From CAIKZZ01 sp037443765 (GTDB taxonomy: Bacteria; Pseudomonadota; Gammaproteobacteria; Steroidobacterales; Steroidobacteraceae): 20,034 bases of DNA. Location: NCBI GenBank assembly GCA_037443765.1, contig JBBINS010000035.1:1-20034 (forward strand), read 5' to 3'. Below the pieces are notes generated by a model. That model had not been told where the DNA came from. It saw only the letters and a program-made list of their open reading frames with translations, and ran no database searches. Made by a program: the position numbers and the translations under genes. The stretch's first letter is position 1. Each line of letters opens with the position of its first letter. Below, one piece after another: positions 7,364-14,608 of the stretch.

Positions 7364-8196
7364 TCAGCGCGGCGCTCGCGCGCGCCGCGCGCCGGCTCGC
7401 ATCGTCGTCCGACTCGCCGCGGCTCGACGCCGAGCTCCTGCTCGCACACGTGCTCGGCGTCGAGCGCGGCCGCCTCGCGGCGCTCGCCGACCGCCCGTTC
7501 GCAGCGGCCGAAGCCGCGGCGTTCGCGGCGCTGCTCGCCCGGCGCGCCGGTGGCGAGCCGGTCGCATACCTGCTCGGCCGGCGCGACTTCTGGACGCTGA
7601 CGCTCGAAGTCGGCCCCGGGGTGCTGGTGCCGCGACCCGAGACCGAACTCGTCGTCGAGGTCGCGCTCGAGGCGCTCGCCGGGCGGCCGGCACCGGCGGT
7701 ACTCGACCTCGGCACCGGCAGCGGCGCGATCGGGCTCGCGATCGCCGGCGAGCGCCCGGACGCGACGGTCGACCTCGTGGACGCGAGCGCCGACGCGCTC
7801 GCCATCGCCGAGCGCAATCGCGCCCGGCTCGGGATCGGCAATGCCCGGGTGCTGGCGGGCGACTGGTTCGGCGCGGTCGCCGGCCGGCGCTACGACCTCA
7901 TCGCCGCCAACCCGCCGTACCTCGCCGCCGACGACCCGCACCTCGCCGCGGCGGAACTCGCGCACGAGCCCCGGGTGGCGCTGGTCTCGGGCCCGGGCGG
8001 CCTCGAGGCGGTCGCGGCGATCGCGGCCGGGGCGCCCGCGCACCTCGTGGCGGGCGGTTGCCTCGTGCTCGAGCACGGCGCCGGCCAGGGCGCGGCGGTG
8101 CGCGCCTTACTCGGGCAAGCCGGCCTCGGCGGCATCGCGACCCGCCGGGACCTCGCCGGCCACGAACGCGCGACGGCGGGCCGGCGGCGCGACTAG
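7360..8196 (+). CDS. prmC: Release factor glutamine methyltransferase
   Basis: PrmC (HemK) transfers a methyl group from S-adenosylmethionine to the GGQ glutamine of RF1 and RF2, which raises termination efficiency. The 278-residue protein has an N-terminal helical recognition domain (about 1-75) with GGEPVAYLLGRRDFWTL (64-80). A class-I methyltransferase fold follows, with VLDLGTGSGAIGLA (115-128) for S-adenosylmethionine and the catalytic NPPY tetrad at 184-187. RPETELVVE is at 92-100, and the protein ends near the expected GHERAT motif. The start is GTG at 7360, overlapping the prfA stop as GTGA. The open frame extends upstream into prfA, but that part is a shadow. The last codons (GRRRD) differ from the common GRW ending, a minor point. 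Confidence 0.95.
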   Translation: MISAALARAARRLASSSDSPRLDAELLLAHVLGVERGRLAALADRPFAAAEAAAFAALLARRAGGEPVAYLLGRRDFWTLTLEVGPGVLVPRPETELVVEVALEALAGRPAPAVLDLGTGSGAIGLAIAGERPDATVDLVDASADALAIAERNRARLGIGNARVLAGDWFGAVAGRRYDLIAANPPYLAADDPHLAAAELAHEPRVALVSGPGGLEAVAAIAAGAPAHLVAGGCLVLEHGAGQGAAVRALLGQAGLGGIATRRDLAGHERATAGRRRD

Positions 8197-8199
8197 AAT
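8170..8199 (+). promoter_or_regulatory. Weak candidate promoter before the prolyl isomerase gene
   Basis: TAGAAT (8194-8199, 5 of 6 matches to TATAAT) overlaps the prmC stop codon. Only a poor -35 (GCGACG, sharing the GAC core) lies 18 nt upstream. It could give a separate transcript for the isomerase gene and mtgA, with a leader of about 33 nt. The evidence is thin. Confidence 0.22.
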
Positions 8200-8226
8200 C
8201 GCGGCGCGGCGGACCGCTTTCCCGCC

Positions 8227-8231
8227 GGGAG
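8227..8231 (+). promoter_or_regulatory. Ribosome binding site fixing the GTG start of the prolyl isomerase
   Basis: GGGAG lies 7 nt upstream of the GTG at 8239, whereas no ATG is available near the N-terminus of the conserved domain. Confidence 0.55.
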
Positions 8232-8238
8232 ACCCCTC

Positions 8239-8727
8239 GTGCTCAAGTTCCAGACCTCCCTCGGCAGCTTCCTCGTGGAGCTCGCCACCGACGACGCCCC
8301 GATCACCTGCAAGAACTTCCTCGACTACGCCGAGGCCGGCCACTTCAACGGCACGGTCTTCCACCGCGTGATCCCGGGCTTCGTGATCCAGGGCGGCGGA
8401 CTCACGGCCGACCTCAAGCAGAAGGCGACCCGCGCGCCGATCAAGAACGAGGCCGCCAATGGCCTCAAGAACCGGCGCGGCGCGCTGTCGATGGCGCGCA
8501 CCAACGACCCGCACAGCGCGACCTCGCAGTTCTTCGTCAACCTGAAGGACAACGTCTCGCTCGACGCCGGCCGCGGCAGCGCGGGTTACGCGGTGTTCGC
8601 GCACGTGTCCGAGGGCATGGACGTGGTCGACAAGATCGCCGCGGTCGACACCGGCACGCGCGGCCATTACGAGGACGTCCCGGTCGAGCCCGTCGTCATC
8701 GAGTCCGTCACCGTCGTCGAGAGCTGA
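8239..8727 (+). CDS. Cyclophilin-type peptidyl-prolyl cis-trans isomerase (PpiB-like)
   Basis: The enzyme catalyses cis-trans isomerisation of Xaa-Pro bonds to speed folding. The 162-residue protein is a single cyclophilin domain with no signal peptide, so it is probably cytoplasmic like E. coli PpiB. The active-site region FHRVIPGFVIQGGG (41-54) carries the catalytic Arg-43, and the second signature SMARTNDPHSATSQFFVNL (84-102) is intact. GYAVFAHVSEGMDVVDKI near the C-terminus has phenylalanine where eukaryotic cyclophilin A has tryptophan, as in E. coli PpiB; this predicts weak cyclosporin binding. The start is GTG at 8239. The gene is 42 nt after prmC and 10 nt before mtgA, in the same direction. 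I leave the symbol blank because several paralogues share this architecture. Confidence 0.94.
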   Translation: MLKFQTSLGSFLVELATDDAPITCKNFLDYAEAGHFNGTVFHRVIPGFVIQGGGLTADLKQKATRAPIKNEAANGLKNRRGALSMARTNDPHSATSQFFVNLKDNVSLDAGRGSAGYAVFAHVSEGMDVVDKIAAVDTGTRGHYEDVPVEPVVIESVTVVES

Positions 8728-8737
8728 TCCGCGCCCC

Positions 8738-9466
8738 ATGGCGGCGCAGGGCGGCGTGCTCCGAGGCCTCGCGAAGGCGCTGCTGTGGCTGATCGGCGGG
8801 TTCATCGCCGCGACGTCGCTCGCGGTGCTGGCGCTGCGCTGGGTGCCGCCGCTGACGTCGGCGTTCATGGTGAACGCCTACCTCCAGGCGCGGCTCGCGC
8901 ACGACGCGAGCTGGCAGCTCGATTACCGCTGGACGCCCTACGAGCGCATCTCGCGCCACGTGAAGCTCGCCGTGATCGCCTCGGAGGACCAGAAGTTCGC
9001 GTTCCACCCGGGCTTCGACTTCGAGGCGATCGACGCCGCGATCAAGGAGCGCGAGCGCGGCAAGCGGCTCAGGGGCGCGAGCACGATCACGCAGCAGGTC
9101 GCGAAGAACCTGTTCCTGTGGCCCGGGCCGAGCTTCGTGCGCAAGGGGCTCGAGGCCTACCTGACGATGCTGATCGAACTCTGCTGGCCGAAGCAGCGGA
9201 TCCTCGAGATCTACCTGAACGTGGCCGAGTTCGGCCCCGGCGTCTACGGCGTCGGCGCCGCGGCGCCGCACTTCTTTCGCACCGACCCGGCGCACATCAG
9301 CCAGGCGCAGGGCGCGCTGCTCGCCTCGGTGCTGCCGAACCCGCGCAAGCTGCGCGTCGATCACCCGAGCGCGTACCTCTACCGGCGCCAGGCGTGGATC
9401 ATCGAGCAGATGAACGCGCTGGGCGGCGCCGACTACATCCGCGAGGTCGAGGCGGGCCGCCACTGA
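8738..9466 (+). CDS. mtgA: Monofunctional biosynthetic peptidoglycan transglycosylase
   Basis: MtgA polymerises lipid II into glycan strands on the periplasmic face of the inner membrane. The 242-residue protein has one N-terminal membrane segment (about 13-34) and a GT51 domain. The catalytic Glu-83 is in VIASEDQKFAFHPGFD (79-94), and RGASTITQQVAKNLFL (112-127) is intact. KGLEAYLTMLIELCWPKQRI (136-155) leads into LEIYLNVAEFGPGVYGVGAAA, and LPNPRKL is near 216. There is no transpeptidase domain, which separates it from bifunctional class A PBPs, and the length fits MtgA. It starts 10 nt after the isomerase stop and so is likely in the same transcript. It ends convergently with the tonB-like gene, 52 nt away. 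Confidence 0.96.
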   Translation: MAAQGGVLRGLAKALLWLIGGFIAATSLAVLALRWVPPLTSAFMVNAYLQARLAHDASWQLDYRWTPYERISRHVKLAVIASEDQKFAFHPGFDFEAIDAAIKERERGKRLRGASTITQQVAKNLFLWPGPSFVRKGLEAYLTMLIELCWPKQRILEIYLNVAEFGPGVYGVGAAAPHFFRTDPAHISQAQGALLASVLPNPRKLRVDHPSAYLYRRQAWIIEQMNALGGADYIREVEAGRH

Positions 9467-9486
9467 CGACGGCGGCCGGCATCCAC

Positions 9487-9503
9487 GGCGGACGTCGCCC
9501 GCC
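9487..9503. terminator. Weak hairpin between convergent mtgA and tonB-like genes
   Basis: The 52-bp convergent spacer contains GGCGG (9487-9491) and CCGCC (9499-9503) separated by 7 nt, a 5-bp GC stem. There is no T-run on either side, so intrinsic termination here is only a possibility. Nothing else is visible in the spacer. Confidence 0.2.
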
Positions 9504-9518
9504 GGATGAGCCCGCTTG

Positions 9519-10142
9519 CTAGCCCGTCAGCCGGAACACGACCCGCACGGTGGTCCAGCTCGCGACCGGTCCCTCGCCCGACCCGGCGGGCCGGAACAGC
9601 CAGCGGCGCACCGACCGCAGCGCCGCGTCGTCGAGCCGCGGCGAGCCGCTCGAGCCCGCGAGCTCGACCTGCTCGGCATGGCCGTCGACGCCGACCAGCA
9701 CGCGCACGAGGACCACACCCTGCTCACCGAGGCGACGCGCGGCCGCGGGGTACGGCGGCTCCTCCGGGCGCAGCACGCGCGCGCTGCGCGTCTCCTGCGG
9801 CCCGGCCGGCGGCGCCTCGATGCGGGCCGGCTCGGCCGTCGGCCCGTCGCCACCCGTGACCCGGGGCAGCGGCGGCAACTCCCACTCCGGGTCGGCCGTC
9901 CGTCGCGGCAGCGTCCACTGGTCCTTGAGCCCGAGGCTCACCGCCGCGACTTCGGGCTCGGGCTGCTGCCGCGCGTCGACGGGCGGCGGCCGCAGCGTGA
10001 CGTCGACCTTCGGCACCTGCACCGCGATTCCGGTGATCAGTGCCGCGACGAGCAGCAGGTGCAGGGCGACGACCGTAGCCGCCGCGGTGCCGCGGCGACC
10101 GAGCGGCACGGGGAAGGAGTGCAAGAGGGTAGCTGACGGCAT
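9519..10142 (-). CDS. TonB-family energy transducer (stand-alone)
   Basis: TonB proteins couple the inner-membrane proton gradient to outer-membrane receptors. This 207-residue protein has a single N-terminal membrane segment (about 20-42) and a proline-rich periplasmic linker (51-130). It also has a TonB C-terminal domain starting EEPPYPAAARRLGEQGVVLVRVLV (127-150) and ending WLFRPA...VRVVFRLTG. The membrane segment has a histidine (His-28), as in E. coli TonB (His-20), but the residue four before it is Val rather than Ser, so the classic SxxxH motif is incomplete. The linker is short. The start at 10142 has GGAGG 6 nt upstream. No exbB or exbD is present in the window, so partner and receptor are unknown; other roles of TonB C-terminal-domain proteins are possible. 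Confidence 0.88.
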   Translation of the reverse strand: MPSATLLHSFPVPLGRRGTAAATVVALHLLLVAALITGIAVQVPKVDVTLRPPPVDARQQPEPEVAAVSLGLKDQWTLPRRTADPEWELPPLPRVTGGDGPTAEPARIEAPPAGPQETRSARVLRPEEPPYPAAARRLGEQGVVLVRVLVGVDGHAEQVELAGSSGSPRLDDAALRSVRRWLFRPAGSGEGPVASWTTVRVVFRLTG

Positions 10143-10148
10143 GACGGT

Positions 10149-10153
10149 CCTCC
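10149..10153 (-). promoter_or_regulatory. Strong ribosome binding site of the tonB-like gene
   Basis: GGAGG on the minus strand lies 6 nt upstream of the ATG at 10142. It is among the best Shine-Dalgarno matches in the window. Confidence 0.65.
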
Positions 10154-10196
10154 GGTTCGGTCACTGAACACGCAAGGCATCGACGTCGGCGATCCG

Positions 10197-10226
10197 AGTC
10201 TAGGCACGTCAATGACGGCCGCACAA
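10197..10226 (-). promoter_or_regulatory. Possible promoter of the tonB-like gene
   Basis: On the minus strand TTGTGC (10221-10226) and TAGACT (10197-10202) are separated by 18 nt. The -35 keeps TTG and the -10 has 4 of 6 matches. The predicted transcript start near 10190 gives a leader of about 48 nt. The nearby TTGACG (10208-10213) looks better as a -35, but no -10 lies at the right distance from it. Confidence 0.3.
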
Positions 10227-10269
10227 GAACGGGGTTACGGAACGGCCAGCGGGGGCGGCCAACGGGAAT

Positions 10270-10286
10270 CGGCCCGCGACGGGCCG
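10270..10286 (-). terminator. Hairpin after hslO, possible end of the gatCAB-hslO transcript
   Basis: A perfect 7-bp GC stem, CGGCCCG (10270-10276) and CGGGCCG (10280-10286), encloses a 3-nt loop and lies 11 nt past the hslO stop. On the minus strand it is followed by ATTCCCGTT, not a real T-tract, so it would be a weak intrinsic terminator or a 3'-end stabiliser. The rest of the 155-bp hslO/tonB spacer holds only the possible tonB promoter. Confidence 0.4.
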
Positions 10287-10297
10287 GAGTGGCGCCG

Positions 10298-11212
10298 TTA
10301 CTGGAGCGCGCGCGGTCCGCTGACGGGGCCCGCGTCGGCAAAGAGCCCGGCGACGTCGACGGCGTCGTACTGCCAGGCGCGGTTGCAGAACTCGCAGCGC
10401 ACCTCCACCGAGCCGCGCTCGGCGAGGATGTCGCGCACCTCGGCCTCGCCGATCGACCGGAGGATGCCGCTGACGCGCTCGCGCGAGCAGGTGCACTGGA
10501 AGAACACCGGCCCGGGATCGAACAGCCGCACGTCCTCCTCGTGGAACAGGCGGCGCAGCAGCTCGTCGCCGGTGAGGCCCGTGAGTTCCTCCGGCGTCAG
10601 CGTCGAGGCGAGGTGCACGACGCGGTTCCAGTCCTCGTCACCGGCCGCCGCCGAGTGCTCGATCTCCTCGGCCGAGGCGGTCGCGCCGCTCGGCAGGCGC
10701 TGCAGCAGCAGTCCCGCCGCGCGCTCCGGCGTCGCCGCGAGCCACAATCGCGTCGGCAGCTGCTCCGAGCGGGCGAAATAGGCCTCGAAGCAGTCCGCGA
10801 GCCCGTCGCCGGAGAGCGGCACGATGCCCTGGTAGCGCGAACTGCGGTCGGCGTTCTCGACGGTGACGGTCAGCTGGCCGCCGCCCGATAGCGCCTCGAG
10901 GCTCGGCCGCGCCGCCGGCAGCTCGCCTCGCCAGCGCGCGACGCCGCGCACCGCCATGCGGTGGGTTGCCTGGACAACCAGCAGGTGCATCGGGCCAGGC
11001 CCCTGTATCTGCAGCGTCAGCAGGCCGTCGAACTTGAGCGTCGCCGCGAGCAGCATGGTAGCGGCGGCCGACTCGCCGAGCGTGTCGCGCACCGTCGCCG
11101 GGTAGGCGTGGTGCTCGATCAGTGCGCGCCAGGAGGCGTCGAGGTGCACGACGTAGCCGCGCACCGGGAAGCGCTCGAACAGGAACCGCCGCAGGGTGTC
11201 GCCGTCGCGCAA
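10298..11212 (-). CDS. hslO: Redox-regulated chaperone Hsp33
   Basis: Hsp33 is a cytoplasmic holdase switched on by oxidation: four cysteines bind zinc when reduced and form disulfides under oxidative stress. The 304-residue protein matches the family throughout. RFLFERFPVRG (9-19), AATLKFDGLLTLQIQGPGPM (56-75), RYQGIVPL (126-133) and YFARSEQLPTRLWL (145-158) are all present. The redox switch is complete: CTC at Cys-240/Cys-242 and CEFC at Cys-273/Cys-276. The start appears to be TTG at 11212; no in-frame ATG or GTG precedes the conserved RFLFE, and AAGG of the gatB stop region lies just upstream. The gap after gatB is only 6 nt, which points to co-transcription and perhaps reinitiation after gatB. 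Confidence 0.95.
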   Translation of the reverse strand: MRDGDTLRRFLFERFPVRGYVVHLDASWRALIEHHAYPATVRDTLGESAAATMLLAATLKFDGLLTLQIQGPGPMHLLVVQATHRMAVRGVARWRGELPAARPSLEALSGGGQLTVTVENADRSSRYQGIVPLSGDGLADCFEAYFARSEQLPTRLWLAATPERAAGLLLQRLPSGATASAEEIEHSAAAGDEDWNRVVHLASTLTPEELTGLTGDELLRRLFHEEDVRLFDPGPVFFQCTCSRERVSGILRSIGEAEVRDILAERGSVEVRCEFCNRAWQYDAVDVAGLFADAGPVSGPRALQ

Positions 11213-11218
11213 TGGGCC

Positions 11219-12688
11219 TTAGGGACCGGCGAGCTTCTTCTTCAGCAGTTCGTTGAGCTGGGCCGGGTTCGCCTTGCCCTGCGTCGCCTTCATCGTCTGG
11301 CCGACGAAGAAGCCGAACAGCTTGTCCTTGCCGGAGCGGTACTCGGCGAGCTGCTTGGGATTCGCCGCCATCACCGCCTCGATCGCCGCCTCGATCGCAG
11401 TCGTGTCGGTGATCTGCTTGAGGCCCTTGGCCTCGATCACCGCGTCCGCCCCGGCAGCGTCGGCCCACATGAGCTCGAAGACCTCCTTGGCGATCTTGCC
11501 GGAGATGGTCTCGTCCTGGATGCGGCGCAGTAGCCCCGCGAGCGCGGGCGCCGGCACGCGGGCCGCCGCGATCTCGAGGCCGTCGCGGTTGAGGAACGCC
11601 GAGAAATCGCCCATGACCCAGTTGGCCGCGAGCTTGGCGCTCGGCGCGCCGCCGCCGACCTCGCGCACGACCGCCTCGTAGAAATCGGCGAGCTCGCGGC
11701 TCGAGGTCAGGACGCCGGCGTCGTACGCCGACAGGCCGTAGTGGAGCGCGAAGCGCGCCGCCTTCTCGTCGGGCAGCTCCGGCAGGGTCGCGCGGACCTG
11801 GTCGACGAACGCCGGCTCGATCACCAGCGGCAGCAGGTCGGGGTCCGGGAAGTAGCGGTAGTCGTTCGCCTCCTCCTTGGAGCGCATCGACCGCGTCTCA
11901 TCCTTGGCCGAGTCGTACAGGCGCGTCTCCTGGACGATGCTGCCGCCACCCTCGAGCACGTCGATCTGGCGCTCGACCTCGAAGTTGATGGCCTTCTCGA
12001 CGAAGCGGAACGAGTTGACGTTCTTGATCTCGCAGCGGGTTCCGAACTCGGTCTTGCCGAGCTTGCGCACCGAGACGTTGGCGTCGCAGCGGAACGAGCC
12101 TTCCTGCATGTTGCCGTCGCAGATCTCGAGGTAGCGCACGAGCGTGTGCACCTTCTTGAGGTACGCGATCGCCTCCTTGGCCGAGCGCAGGTCGGGCTCC
12201 GAGACGATCTCGAGGAGCGGCGTACCCGCCCGGTTGAGGTCGATGCCGCTCGCGTTCGCCAGGCCCTCGTGCAGCGACTTGCCGGCGTCCTCCTCGAGGT
12301 GCGCGCGCGTGATGCCGATGGTCTTCTTGCTGCCGTCCTCAAGCACGATCTCGAGCGAGCCGTCCTCGACGACCGGCCGCTCGTACTGGCTGATCTGGTA
12401 GCCCTTCGGCAGGTCGGGATAGAAGTAGTTTTTGCGCGCGAAGACCGAGCGCGACGCGATCGTCGCGCCGGTCGCGAGACCGAACTTGACGGCCATGCGT
12501 ACCGCGTCCTGGTTCAGCACCGGCAGCGTACCGGGATAGCCGAGATCGACGAGGCTGGCCTGGGTGTTCGGCGCCGCGCCGTAGGCGGTCGGCGAGCCGG
12601 AGAAGATCTTCGAGCGGGTGGCGAGCTGGGCGTGGATCTCGAGGCCGATCACGACCTCCCAGCCATCGCCGACAATGTTCTGGTTCAT
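11219..12688 (-). CDS. gatB: Asp/Glu-tRNA amidotransferase subunit B
   Basis: GatB is the tRNA-binding and phosphorylating subunit of GatCAB, which turns Glu-tRNA(Gln) and/or Asp-tRNA(Asn) into the cognate amide forms. The 489-residue protein begins WEVVIGLEIHAQLATRSKIF. It contains ARKNYFYPDLPKGYQISQY and RAHLEEDAGKSLHEG, as well as GTPLLEIVSEPDLRS, MQEGSFRCDANVSVR, KNVNSFRFVEKAI, and EEANDYRYFPDPDLLPL in the kinase-like core. A C-terminal helical and YqeY-like tail follows, ending QTMKATQGKANPAQLNELL. The start is ATG at 12688, 10 nt after the gatA stop, with GAGG 8 nt upstream. The frame stays open to 12754, but that part overlaps gatA and is not family-like. Operon order C-A-B is standard. 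Confidence 0.97.
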   Translation of the reverse strand: MNQNIVGDGWEVVIGLEIHAQLATRSKIFSGSPTAYGAAPNTQASLVDLGYPGTLPVLNQDAVRMAVKFGLATGATIASRSVFARKNYFYPDLPKGYQISQYERPVVEDGSLEIVLEDGSKKTIGITRAHLEEDAGKSLHEGLANASGIDLNRAGTPLLEIVSEPDLRSAKEAIAYLKKVHTLVRYLEICDGNMQEGSFRCDANVSVRKLGKTEFGTRCEIKNVNSFRFVEKAINFEVERQIDVLEGGGSIVQETRLYDSAKDETRSMRSKEEANDYRYFPDPDLLPLVIEPAFVDQVRATLPELPDEKAARFALHYGLSAYDAGVLTSSRELADFYEAVVREVGGGAPSAKLAANWVMGDFSAFLNRDGLEIAAARVPAPALAGLLRRIQDETISGKIAKEVFELMWADAAGADAVIEAKGLKQITDTTAIEAAIEAVMAANPKQLAEYRSGKDKLFGFFVGQTMKATQGKANPAQLNELLKKKLAGP

Positions 12689-12698
12689 CGCGCGTACC

Positions 12699-14159
12699 TC
12701 AGGCGTACGCCGCCGGCACCCGGCGGTGGAAGTCGGTCTCGCGCTGGTAGGCATGCGCCGTCGCGAGCAGCCGGCTCTCGCCGAAATGCGGGCCGATCAG
12801 CTGCAGGCCGACGGGCAGCCCGCCGACGAAGCCGCACGGAACCGACATCGCGGGCACGCCCGCGAGGTTGGCGCCAATCGTGTAGATGTCGTTCAGGTAC
12901 ATCGTGATCGGGTCGTCCACTTTGGCGCCGATGTCGAACGCCGGCGTCGGCGAGGTCGGGCCGACTAGCACGTCGACCTCGGCGAACGCGCGCTTGAGGT
13001 CGGCGGTGATCAGGCTGCGTACCTTCTGCGCCTTCAGGTAATACGCGTCGTAGTAGCCCGCCGACAGCACGTAGGTGCCGGTCATGATGCGGCGCTTGAC
13101 CTCGGCCCCGAAACCCTCGCCGCGCGAGCGCTTGTAGAGGTCCATGAGGTCGCGCGGCTCCTTGCAGCGGTGACCGAAGCGCACGCCGTCGAAGCGCGAC
13201 AGGTTCGACGAGCATTCGGCCGGCGCGACGACGTAGTAGGTCGGCACCGACAGCGGCAGGTTCGGGCAGCTGACCCCGACGACCTCGGCACCGAGCTCGC
13301 GCAGCTGCGCGATCGCGGCCTCGACGAGCGCGCCGGTCGCGCCGTCGAGGCCGGCGGCGAAGAACTCCTTGAGCACGCCCACGCGCACGCCCTTGAGGGG
13401 CGCCGCGAGCTCGGCCACGTAGTCCGGCACCGGCGCGTCGACCGAGGTCGAGTCGCGCGGGTCGAAGCCGGCCATCGCCCGCAGCAGCAGCGCGCAGTCC
13501 TCGGCCGACGGCGCCAGGATCCCGGCCTGGTCGAGGCTCGAGGCGAAGGCGATCATGCCGTAGCGCGACACGCGGCCGTAGGTCGGCTTGATGCCGGAAA
13601 TGCCGACGAGCGCGGCCGGCTGGCGGATCGAGCCGCCGGTGTCGGTGCCGGTCGCGGCCGGCACGATCCGCGCGGCGACCGCGGCGGCGGAGCCGCCGGA
13701 CGAGCCGCCCGGCACCTTGGCGAGGTCCCAGGGGTTCTTGACCGGCCCGTAATAGCTCGTCTCGTTCGACGAGCCCATCGCGAACTCGTCCATGTTCGTC
13801 TTGCCGACGAGCACCGTGCCGGCGGCCGCCAGGCGCCCGACCACGGTCGCGTCGTACGGCGCGACGAAGTTGTCGAGCATCTTCGAGCCGCAGCTGGTCT
13901 TGATGCCGTCGGTGCAGAAGATGTCCTTGTGCGCGATCGGCACGCCGGTCAGCGGGCCGGCCGTGCCGGCGGCCTGCGCGGCGTCGGCTCGCGCGGCGTC
14001 CGCGAGCGCCCGCTCGGCGGTGACCGTCAGGAACGCGTTGAGCGCGGGGTTCGCGGCCGCGATCCGGGCGAGGAAGTGCCGCGCGAGCTCGACCGCGGAG
14101 AATTCCTTCGCCTTCAGGCCCGCCGCGAGTTCGGCCAGGCTGCGCGCGTGCAGGCTCAC
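12699..14159 (-). CDS. gatA: Asp/Glu-tRNA amidotransferase subunit A
   Basis: GatA is the glutaminase subunit: it releases ammonia from glutamine and channels it to GatB. The 486-residue protein is an amidase-signature enzyme with the Ser-cisSer-Lys triad visible: Lys-78 in PIAHKDIF, Ser-153 in PGGSSGGSAAAVAAR and Ser-177 in GTDTGGSIRQPA. Other family marks are GKTNMDEFAMGSSNE (119-133) and GIKPTYGRVSRYG (about 190-204). Further on are MTGTYVLSAGYYDAYY, VGPTSPTPAF and VGLQLIGPHFGE. The start is GTG at 14159 and overlaps the gatC stop as GTGA, so translation is coupled to gatC. Length and motifs are normal. Confidence 0.97.
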   Translation of the reverse strand: MSLHARSLAELAAGLKAKEFSAVELARHFLARIAAANPALNAFLTVTAERALADAARADAAQAAGTAGPLTGVPIAHKDIFCTDGIKTSCGSKMLDNFVAPYDATVVGRLAAAGTVLVGKTNMDEFAMGSSNETSYYGPVKNPWDLAKVPGGSSGGSAAAVAARIVPAATGTDTGGSIRQPAALVGISGIKPTYGRVSRYGMIAFASSLDQAGILAPSAEDCALLLRAMAGFDPRDSTSVDAPVPDYVAELAAPLKGVRVGVLKEFFAAGLDGATGALVEAAIAQLRELGAEVVGVSCPNLPLSVPTYYVVAPAECSSNLSRFDGVRFGHRCKEPRDLMDLYKRSRGEGFGAEVKRRIMTGTYVLSAGYYDAYYLKAQKVRSLITADLKRAFAEVDVLVGPTSPTPAFDIGAKVDDPITMYLNDIYTIGANLAGVPAMSVPCGFVGGLPVGLQLIGPHFGESRLLATAHAYQRETDFHRRVPAAYA

Positions 14160-14446
14160 TCGATCACCTTCGGAACGACGTAGAGCGCGCCCGCGACGAG
14201 CGGGGCGTTCGCCTGGTATTTCTGGTGACGGTCGGTCTCGGTGACGGCGTCCGGCCGCAGCCGCTGGACCTCGCCCTCGAGCGGGTGGGCCATCGGCTCG
14301 ACGTCCGCGGTCCGGGCCGCATTCAGCTGCTCGACGAAGGACAGGATCTTCGAGAGGCTGTCGACGTAGACGGGCAGTTCGCCTTCGGTGATCTCAAGAC
14401 GGGCGAGGTGGGCGATTCCCTCAACGTCTCTGCGGGTAAGGCTCAT
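14156..14446 (-). CDS. gatC: Asp/Glu-tRNA amidotransferase subunit C
   Basis: GatC is the small structural subunit that wraps around the GatA-GatB interface and stabilises the complex. The 96-residue protein begins MSLTRRDVEGIAHLARLEI, with the family helix followed by ILSFVEQLNAART. It also has VEPMAHPLEG, LRPDAVTETD, and ends in the conserved ALYVVPKVIE. The ATG at 14446 is used; a TTG five codons upstream (14461) would extend the frame but is not family-like. There is no clear Shine-Dalgarno sequence before the ATG, which is odd for the first gene of an operon. A good sigma-70 promoter candidate sits about 40 nt upstream. The gene is divergent from mreB. Confidence 0.94.
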   Translation of the reverse strand: MSLTRRDVEGIAHLARLEITEGELPVYVDSLSKILSFVEQLNAARTADVEPMAHPLEGEVQRLRPDAVTETDRHQKYQANAPLVAGALYVVPKVIE

Positions 14447-14485
14447 GTCTGGATTGGGCAATTGCGCTGCAAAATTTCCTTATCA

Positions 14486-14514
14486 ATCATACACGTCGCC
14501 TTGTGAATTGTCGT
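14486..14514 (-). promoter_or_regulatory. Promoter candidate for gatC-gatA-gatB-hslO
   Basis: On the minus strand ACGACA (14509-14514, 4 of 6 matches) and TATGAT (14486-14491, 5 of 6) are separated by exactly 17 nt. The predicted start near 14479 gives a leader of about 33 nt. The region is AT-rich compared with the rest of the window. This is the most convincing promoter seen. Confidence 0.55.
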
Positions 14515-14529
14515 CCTCGTTGATAAATT
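14501..14529 (+). promoter_or_regulatory. Promoter candidate for mreBCD-mrdA-rodA
   Basis: TTGTGA (14501-14506) and TAAATT (14524-14529) are 17 nt apart with 4 of 6 matches each. A TG at 14521-14522, one base before the -10, makes it an extended -10. The predicted start near 14536 leaves a leader of about 72 nt before mreB. Its -35 lies beside the -35 of the divergent gatC candidate. Confidence 0.5.
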
Positions 14530-14608
14530 ACCCGAATCGCCGGCACGGCCTTATGTTGGCCTCCTCCGGTTCTGTCACCTCATTCGCCCACCCACCGACC
14601 GAGTACCC

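Noticed and set aside
11741..12907. Plus-strand frame of 388 codons antisense to gatB and gatA
   Set aside because: GatB and GatA are fully conserved on the minus strand; this frame crosses their junction and has no domain.
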